64,000 bases of DNA from Branchiostoma floridae. Lineage: Eukaryota > Chordata > Leptocardii > Amphioxiformes > Branchiostomatidae. Position numbers and translations under genes: made by a program. The stretch is from positions 15,199,335 to 15,263,334 of the forward strand of contig NC_049988.1 in NCBI RefSeq assembly GCF_000003815.2. Reading direction: 5' to 3'. Shown here piece after piece: positions 56,691 through 64,000 of the stretch. Positions within the stretch are counted from its first letter, which is position 1. Every line of letters starts with the position of its first letter. The notes below the pieces were generated by a model, which saw nothing but the letters and a program-made list of their open reading frames with translations, made no database searches and was not told where the DNA came from.

Positions 56691-59600
56691 TTAGACATTC
56701 TTTTTACTTTGTCTTTTTACAACAAGGACAACCACTTTCCCATCCACCAATCCCTCCCACATTGCTGAGCCATGGAAACTCCAGTTCAGCATACCCCAGT
56801 TATCTGTAACAAAAAGTCAAACATCCCATATTAGAACATTGGCCGCTGGTCAAACATTTTTAGCAAACAAAGATGATAAACAGAAGATTGAAATCTGAAT
56901 TTAGCAAGTTGTAAGAATACTTTTGGATTATTGGAAATTTGCCTGTTTCTTGCAATAAGCAACTGATGTATGAACTTATGGTCCATTGTACTTCTTTAAA
57001 TAGTACAGTTTGTACTTAACACTCTTGATCAGTTTTAGCTTTTAGTCAGTCAGTTAAATGATAGTTCTTATCTACCTCACAGTATTGTCTGTGGATAATT
57101 AGTCCTATGTGTAAATGATGATGTTTGCCACACAAGACACTGGGCTGACTGACAGTTTTGTTCTGCATTATTACCATTAATCGTAAATAGTATTACTTAC
57201 TGCAGCTTGTTACCATGTACAAGCTTGGCCTGGGCCGTCCTAGCGGTAATACTGCAAAAAAACATATTAGGCATAATCAAACACCTTCCTTGGCAATGCA
57301 CACTACGTATACTTGAGTATAACACCTTGAAATTACAGTAGTTTACAAAGTGCTTTACAAAGTTTTTACTCACGATCCTTTCCTCCAGGTATCCAACATT
57401 GCACACCCTCCAGTGCCACCTGTCTTCGTCTCTCCCCTCCACGGCAATGATGTTCACCTCAGGACCAAACCCTCCCACCATTATGTCAGGCCAGAGGAAG
57501 TCGAGTCCAGTAGGTGAGGTGGTCTTGAAGGTGAAGTGAGTCACTCTCAGACCACCACAGATCTGGAAAACAATAGGTCGAGATTATTTACTTCTAGAAG
57601 CCTGAAACTCATCAAGTTCATTGTATACTGTTTATATGTAGAGGACGTTTAGTGACACTGCTGGGTGTCACTGCTGTATCACATGTCATACTATAGTATT
57701 GCCATGAGGAAGGTGATAGACTGTGACTCAGAACATCAACTATATGGTGCCTTAGATGTATGTAAATGACGTAGATATGAAACCTCTACATAAGAAAACC
57801 CAGCCACTACTATCCCGCTGACCAAAACCTCTTGGAAAATCGCGATAACAAGCAGTATGGGAGCCTTCTTCTCCTTATGCTTACCTGGACACAGTTATTC
57901 CCAGCCACATCTTCAAATTTTGTCTCCCCCATGACCTCAGTTGTTAACAGTCTCCGCCCCTCTTTGTTGAAGATGGTCACCTTAACTGTTGAATAATGAT
58001 AGTGAAACAAATTATGTTACAGCAACTTGAATATTAAGCACAGAAGGTATCAAATATAATATACTCTGAGTCTGAAGAAGGTAGTTATTCAATCTCGCTA
58101 CATTGATAATCTAAGAACTTTTTCAGCAAGTTCACCATGCATGTAGATGCCTGAACCATGTGAAGTTCTGTCATTCATACGTAGTAGAGATGAGAAGTCA
58201 TTAACGATAGATACATAGATAGGTGTGTTGAGTTCACTTTGCTCATCGATGGTAATCTCACCTTCTGGAGCACAGGTTGTGGACAAAATCTGCCCACTTT
58301 CTGTGTAGGCGATCTGCAGGATTTCTCCGGGAACAGCAGACTGGTGGGAGGCATCCTGTGGCTGGCACATCACTGAGAAGAGACGAGACAGGACCTGGCT
58401 CAGGGCCGGGTTCAGCATGGTGAAGATGGCCGAATCCCTGGACTGGAGAATGCTGTATGCACCACCGCCGCACAGTGCCAACATCTGCGCAAGGGAGGCT
58501 GGGGCAACTTGGATCTCCTGTTGAAGTGTCACAGAGATGCGTCAAGGAAGGTTAGATATCCAGGTAATAAGATATGCCAAATAGCAGGTACTCAAGCAAC
58601 TGAATATGATTTTGGGAATGGTCACACTTTTCAGGTAGCATTCACTTTGAGTCACTGACAAAAGGTAACTTGAATGCTACCAAGGAGGTTCTTGGATGTT
58701 ATCTGATGATGAAATGTCTGACCATTTCCAACATGATCTCCAGTTGCTATTTGGTGTATGTCACAGAGATCTTTGGAAGATACATGAACACAACAATTTT
58801 TCTTTCAGACACAAGTCAGTAAAACCATCTTACACATTGTGAATTCTTAAATTGACTTTCTGGTTTCTTTGAAATTAAAAAAATTCTTATCCATGGGATT
58901 CTATTAAAGATATTTTTACAATTTTTATAAAGGAAGTAAACAATGTTCAATATAAGATAAGAAAAATCAATTACAGACAAATGTTGTACATCGTAGATCT
59001 ATATGAATAGTCAATATTTGTCATAGCTTTTAAAGTGGCACTGCAAAAAAGGGGGATTTAATTTCACTGTAGGGAGAAAATGGAGTGTGGGCAAAAGACA
59101 GAACAAACATTGTGGCAGTGGTTTTAAGTTCGTGGTGAAGAAAGAGATCCCAGCATAAACTGTGAACATGAAACCACCACAAACAATTCCTATTCTACAT
59201 TACATGTACATGTATGTGAATGAGACAAAGAAAATAGAATTCCTATAAACAAAGAGAAAATCCAAACTTTCTCACCTTCCTTGTCTGTAGGTAGCCCATG
59301 TTGGACATGAACCACTTCCAGTCATTACCCTGTGGGTTCACCTGGACTGCCTGCAGATCCAACACACAGTGGAAGGTGCCTACTGTCTGGTCCAGATCGA
59401 CGGTGGAGAAGACTGTGTTTCCAGATGGAGTCCAGCTTTTATACTGCAGGGTGAATTCTGACATTGCCTCCACTGCAAAAATCTAGAATAGCAAGAAGGA
59501 TTGGTAAGTACCGGTAAACTTGTTTTCCTGTAAATCTATAGATACACAATGTCTTTATGAAAAGTGGTGTCAGTGCTGAATGTAGCACTGCACATTTGTA

Positions 59601-62139
59601 AGAATTTCTTGGCTTCTTGCTGTCTAACATTAAATAAGTTAAGAAAAAACCTTTGCAATTCAAAGTCTTCATTCAAAATTAGCTTAATTGCATAGGTGTT
59701 ACGAGTTGCAAATACCTGTCACACAAGAAAAATCAATCTTCCACAAGTCTGCAAATTTGAGATGACATTTTCGGGAGCTATACACCTGATATTCTCTTGA
59801 TCAGCACATAATTTTAAAAATCAGACCATGTCCACGCTAGAGTCGATTTTCGGGCAAATAATGTGCTTGGTCGTCAGACAATTTTGAAATTCAGCAACCT
59901 TTTGGCAATCAACAAATATGGCAGATGCCATCCATGTATTGAATAGATTCGAAATCAACAAGCTTGAACATCTAAAATGTTTCTATTTGTACCTACCTCC
60001 GAGGCCATCAGAAGGGCCACCTGTTTGAAAGTGGCGTAAGGCACGATTCTCTTGATGACAATCTTCTGCTCAGCACTGTTGTAAACTGTGATGCGGACTG
60101 GGAAGAGGAAAGTTGTAGTTTTTGAAATTTGATCAGATCAGATAAAGAAAACTAGTAAACTACAAAAAGTAACAGAAAATGTACAATTCAAGATTGTGGT
60201 CAATAAGATATCTAAAGCAATTGATATTGAAAGTGCTGCTTTTTATTTCAAGACAGTTCTGCTTTTTACCCACATGAGTTTGCTATTCAATTTTATTTCA
60301 GTTTCTATCGTATAAACAAGTTCCATGGTGCATATGTTAAAGACGATACTTACTGGAACGAGGCAGGCTTATCCAGAAGTCATCCACTGGTGAGTAGACA
60401 GCATGTCCACGGAGTGAGAGGGTAAGACGTCGCATCCTGGACTGCTGAGGCACACTGTGAGCCATCTTGCATGGTCCTATCAAAATATACATTATGATCT
60501 CTCTTAGTTCAGTCTATTGAGTCAGACATACCCCTATAATACAGTGTCTTGAAATTCATTTTTGGAAATAAGTCAATATGTGCACTGTTGCACCAAACTT
60601 AAAAGCTTATGTGCACAGAAACAATTGGATGCACAATATGAAAATAAAGTTTAATTGAAGTCTTGAGCTTGAAAAAAATTTCAATAAACCCCAGTTCTAT
60701 AGCTATCTTTAAAATTCTCAACAAGCAATACAACAATGTTTTTTTTTTCCTGACGCTTAAAAGGATATGCTGTGTACTAGTGTTGAGTACCATCTTTATG
60801 TTGGTAGCCCTATACAAATATCTAGGTGCACCCACAGTCAAAAATTAAGGTCACAACTCCAATTGGTGCATGACACCCAGTATTTTTAGCCATGAACACA
60901 TTTGGAGTCATGTGACCATAATGATCAGCAGAGATATACTACAGCAGTACCTATTTAGTGTCTATGTTCTGAACAAACTAAATGCATATTGATGTCATTT
61001 CATCATATAGTACATGCTGGTACATTTGATTCATAAGTTGTCAAACTAGGACTAGACTGACAAACTATCTTCTTAACTTGTACAGGAAGAAGCTTGATGC
61101 ATTCTACAAGTACAGCTCATGGGGCTGAAATCTGGCTAACGGACCCAAAAGGCAAGTAAACGAATCATACAAACAACTTTCCATCCTCAAAAAAAACAAT
61201 GCCATATTCCAAGATGGATGCTTAAAGTATTTCTGTGCAACATGACATTATCAAGAGAAAAGTTTGTTTTTCTTTGCTCAATTGTTGAAAGAGTGATACT
61301 TTCAGAGAGCTACAGGTAGCTGTTAACAGAATTTACAGGAACTTTGAAGACCAAGATCTGGCGTACACAGTTTTAAAGAGTCCCTCCCCCTCCAAAACAT
61401 TACGGCACAACAAAAGACTTCTTTTAGCACATGTCAAATCAAGTCACACATAAAATCTAGTAAAAGAGTGCAACATTTGCTTAACTACTTCACCTGTGTG
61501 GTAGATCTGGTGTTCTTTTTGCGTACCCTAAGGTGATAAGGTGAACGCTAGCCGTGTGACAACAACCACTGATGACCAAGATGGCGGACATTTGGCGCAT
61601 TATATTGCATCAAAACGCAAACGTTAAGATTTGAAAAGCAGGACTGATTAAGAAAGTCACAAACTCAACTTTTTACAGTCCTTGAATTTTTATCAATTAA
61701 AATCAACCTCGAAGTTTGGCGCCTATTACACTGTTCTCATTTCAAAATAGAAATAGTCCATCGGTCTGCTACGTTCGTCTGTCAACACTGTCAGGCAGCA
61801 TGACGTAATGGATTATCCATCCAAGTGCAAACATTACATTGGACTCAAAAAGCCGTAAAGGCAAAAATATTACAAACTCAAAATTACAAAGGCTTTGTTT
61901 CCTAGTTGTTGTTTTCTTAAACTTTGGGCTTCAAAGTACCAAGCACTACGTTTATTGTTTTCAATTAGGAACACGGGACCCGAGAAATGGAGTGATCCAC
62001 TAAACTTCCGGAATGTCGATCCCAACAGGAAATGGTGGGGCCACTCGTAAAGCAGGTTGATTTGTATACACATTGAAACCCTCAAAGGGAGCTGAAGTTC
62101 ATTTGGATTTTTCAACTTACCTTGGACAAATTTTTTCAT
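56691..62139 (-). CDS. Unrecognised protein with two copies of a ~100-residue unit
   Basis: Exons on the minus strand: 62139-62121 (ATG), 60476-60354, 60097-59997, 59482-59276, 58517-58262, 57985-57885, 57562-57374. All join in phase for 332 residues, starting MKKFVQGPCKMAHSV. Unit 1 runs from IRITVYNSAEQKIVIKRIV to NMGYLQTRK. Unit 2 runs from VKVTIFNKEGRRLLTTEV to NVGYLEERI. The first exon of each unit is 101 bp with identical phases. Between them lies a segment EIQVAPASLAQMLALCGGG. No signal peptide or membrane helix is evident. The C-terminus is uncertain. The phase-0 donor at 57374 gives either YYR-stop via 57247-57197 or ITGVC-stop via the exon starting at 56803. A weaker donor 4 bp on would keep an open frame to 56691 (about 387 residues). 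I do not recognise the family. Confidence 0.7.
58098..58261 (-). CDS. Read-through extension of exon 5 in the two-repeat gene
   Basis: Past the donor at 58261 the reading frame of exon 58517-58262 stays open for 54 codons (GEITIDEQSELNTPIYVS, then DFSSLLRMNDRTSHGSG) to a stop at 58098. Retaining the intron would yield a protein with unit 1 only. It may be a genuine alternative end or simply open intron sequence. Confidence 0.3.
58551..58760. repeat. Dispersed repeat X, copy 2
   Basis: It begins GTTAGATATCCAGGTAATAA and shares the word order of copy 1 at 40788. It lies directly upstream of exon 58517 on the minus strand, about 35 bp from its acceptor. Confidence 0.7.
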
Positions 62140-62186
62140 GCTTGTCAGTTATACCAATACCATGACAGAACAAGTAAACATCTTAC

Positions 62187-63284
62187 CTTAGATTTTCCTG
62201 GCGATGTTGACACCGAGATGCGTTGCATTGTTCGTCTGTACTGTTTACATATGCCTTGAGCAGTAACATTGCTTCCCCTCGGCCCACAGATTTTGCAGAG
62301 ACCATTCGTAAACTTAATTCAGCACTCAAATTTCATACTGAAGAATGCGGGGCAATGTTAGTCCATATAACAGACATAGGTTTTCTTCCTTGTATTTTTT
62401 TCAGTTGGAGATCTATTTGGTGTGAGCTGCTGCTTGGATTGTGGAAAAGATCCATGGTTTCTTCTCTTACTTGACTGCAGTCGTCCATGCGCAGAGTTGG
62501 AGCCTGTTTTTCTGCAAATGTCTCAAGAAGTTGGAAAAAGATTCCGAACTGTGCTTGGAAATCCTTTACGGATACTTGCCTTGTGATAACTTTTACTGAC
62601 AATATTTGTTAACATTTTGAAATGCGTTTTCTTTGTTTTTCTCCGAATAAAATTGTTGTGAGCCAACTGGAATTTGGAGTTATTGCAAGTTGAAACCTGT
62701 AGTGTAGTTCTGGTGATTCTTTCTTAAACAGACAATGTCATACTTGGGTAGTCCAACTGTTTTGTCCACATCCCTTGGCTTCACTATCTTCCTTGTTGCA
62801 AGGTTACATGACTTCACAATTTCAACAAAGGAGCATTGTGTAGAATTTCAGCAAACTGACAGGCTTATCAGTTGGAATAATCCATAGAAGTTGCAGGGTT
62901 TTTTTGCGTTGAATCTTGTAAACTGTTGGTCCCATGTTTCAAGACCTCAATGCCTTGTAACATGCACTTCTTCTTTTTCTTCTGTTCTTGACATTTTTCT
63001 GGCCAACTCCAACAACAAAGCTGTCTTGTGTTTTATGTGGCATATGCTGGTTTACTTGTTTTGCTGACAGAATTTAGATTCATGAGCGTCATCTGTTAAG
63101 TCCAAGAATATATCCATGTTCTATGTCTATTACTAGTCTTGTCAGTAGAATAGGCTCTAAAGACTTCCATCCTTTGAAACACAGCTGAGGCCATGATATT
63201 GTGTTCTATTGCTTGTCGTTTGTTGACTTTTTCAGGTGGGTAGAACATCCAGCCACGTGGAATGAAGATTACTACAGTCTGCAT
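62187..63284 (-). pseudogene. Broken coding-like region, minus strand
   Basis: Successive minus-strand segments have codon-like composition but are separated by stops and frame changes. They read MQTVVIFIPRGWMFYPPEKV at 63284-63096, QDSFVVGVGQKNVKNRRKRR at about 63030-62945, FVEIVKSCNLATRKIVKPRD at about 62835-62690, VKDFQAQFGIFFQLLETFAE with RMDDCSQVREETMDLFHNP at 62602-62333, and LRMVSAKSVGRGEAMLLLKA ending at a donor GTAAGA after 62187. The pattern suggests a decayed gene or domesticated transposon ORF. An alternative is a real gene with several exons, part of which also serves as a 5' exon of the neighbouring gene. No family was recognised. Confidence 0.3.
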
Positions 63285-63489
63285 CTTACTTTTTGTAGGT
63301 CCTGTAGAACAAAAGTAAAGAATATATATTTTTCAGCCATCCTACAAAATATTAGGTATATATTTGTTGACATTGAATAACACTTTGGTAACACCCTACT
63401 TTTATCGTGTAATTCTAGTTTTATTCTTTTCTTTCACAGTGGCGGCGGCAACCTGAAACCTTGTGTATTTTTTTATGATAGAAATTTGA

Positions 63490-64000
63490 TTTAATCAGGC
63501 TGGTCTACCGGCAAAATTTACAGCAGAAAATGCAAGAAATGGCATTTCAGAGAATCCTCAGACATTTCAAAATTTCGCCAGACCTCCCTTGTGACGGCTC
63601 GCGTCTTCTGTGCAGGACAATATGTTGAGGGAGCGTCGCTCTCAAAAACTAATAGAAATTTTACTGTCGTACTTATCTTACTTTACAATGCTGCCTTTAC
63701 AATCAGAAAGTGCCCCTTAAATGCAGGAAATGACGTTTCAGACGGTCAAGATTTCAAAATTTTCTCCAATTTCTTTTCGATGACTTGCGCCTCCGTCGCT
63801 CACTGCGACATGGTGAAAATTTGTCGGGGCGCCCTCAAATATCTCTTTCTTCGACAAAAATGGCATTGAATTTTTAGCATAGTCTGACAGCAAAATTTGT
63901 CCCCTAGAAAACAGAAAATTGAGTTTCAGAGGGTCCAGATTTCAAAATTTCCCCAGACCAACCTTGCAACAGCTCGCACTTCGGCCTCGCAAAATTTTGG
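63490..64000 (-). repeat. Dispersed repeat Y in tandem, about 180-bp period
   Basis: Three successive units each contain AAATGCAAGAAATGGCATTTCAGAG or a variant, then ATTTCAAAATTT and CCAGACC. They lie near 63520, 63710 and 63900, and the array runs off the window. In the opposite orientation the first word matches GAAATGCCATTTCCTGCATT of the CYP4-intron copies. The 92-codon frame across it is incidental. Confidence 0.7.

Overview
This 64 kb window is eukaryotic and animal. Its genes are sparse, have many short exons with GT/AG introns, and sit in non-coding DNA full of hairpin transposons, tRNA-derived SINEs and 5'-truncated LINE pieces. The gene content and repeat style fit a cephalochordate (amphioxus, Branchiostoma). 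That assignment is an inference from familiarity with such sequence, not from a search. A 100-N assembly gap lies at 37414-37513.

Layout. From 1 to about 28 kb I see no convincing protein gene. This part holds a truncated LINE (4.6-5.0 kb), a minisatellite (7.05-7.78 kb), several palindromic MITE-like elements, a duplicated block at 20.1-20.8 kb, a CT microsatellite (21.9-22.1 kb) and a tRNA-derived SINE (26.2 kb). At 29.27-30.51 kb on the plus strand lies an intronless coding exon for a 410-residue cannabinoid-receptor-like GPCR. It is bracketed by two copies of one hairpin element. Convergent to it, on the minus strand, is a complete 13-exon cytochrome P450 of the CYP4 type (41175 down to 33531, 511 residues). 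One exon of this gene is present in two near-identical tandem versions, and its introns are full of hairpin elements and SINEs. At about 45 kb are two weak exon candidates on opposite strands. At 49.0-52.3 kb on the plus strand is a complete four-exon acyl-CoA-binding protein gene (87 residues). A tRNA-Pro(UGG) gene lies at 53.75 kb. From 62.1 down to 56.7 kb on the minus strand is a multi-exon gene for a protein I do not recognise. It is built from two copies of a roughly 100-residue unit, and the duplicated exons keep matching lengths and phases. Upstream of it (62.2-63.3 kb) are minus-strand coding-like pieces broken by stops, and the window ends in a tandemly arranged dispersed repeat.

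The genes look like ordinary chromosomal neighbours rather than one pathway. The receptor, the CYP4 enzyme and the acyl-CoA-binding protein all belong to families that handle or sense lipids, but nothing in the sequence shows that they are co-regulated. I found no operon-like, CRISPR-like or phage-like system. The most interesting items are the duplicated CYP4 exon, the unrecognised two-repeat protein, and the hairpin elements flanking the receptor exon.
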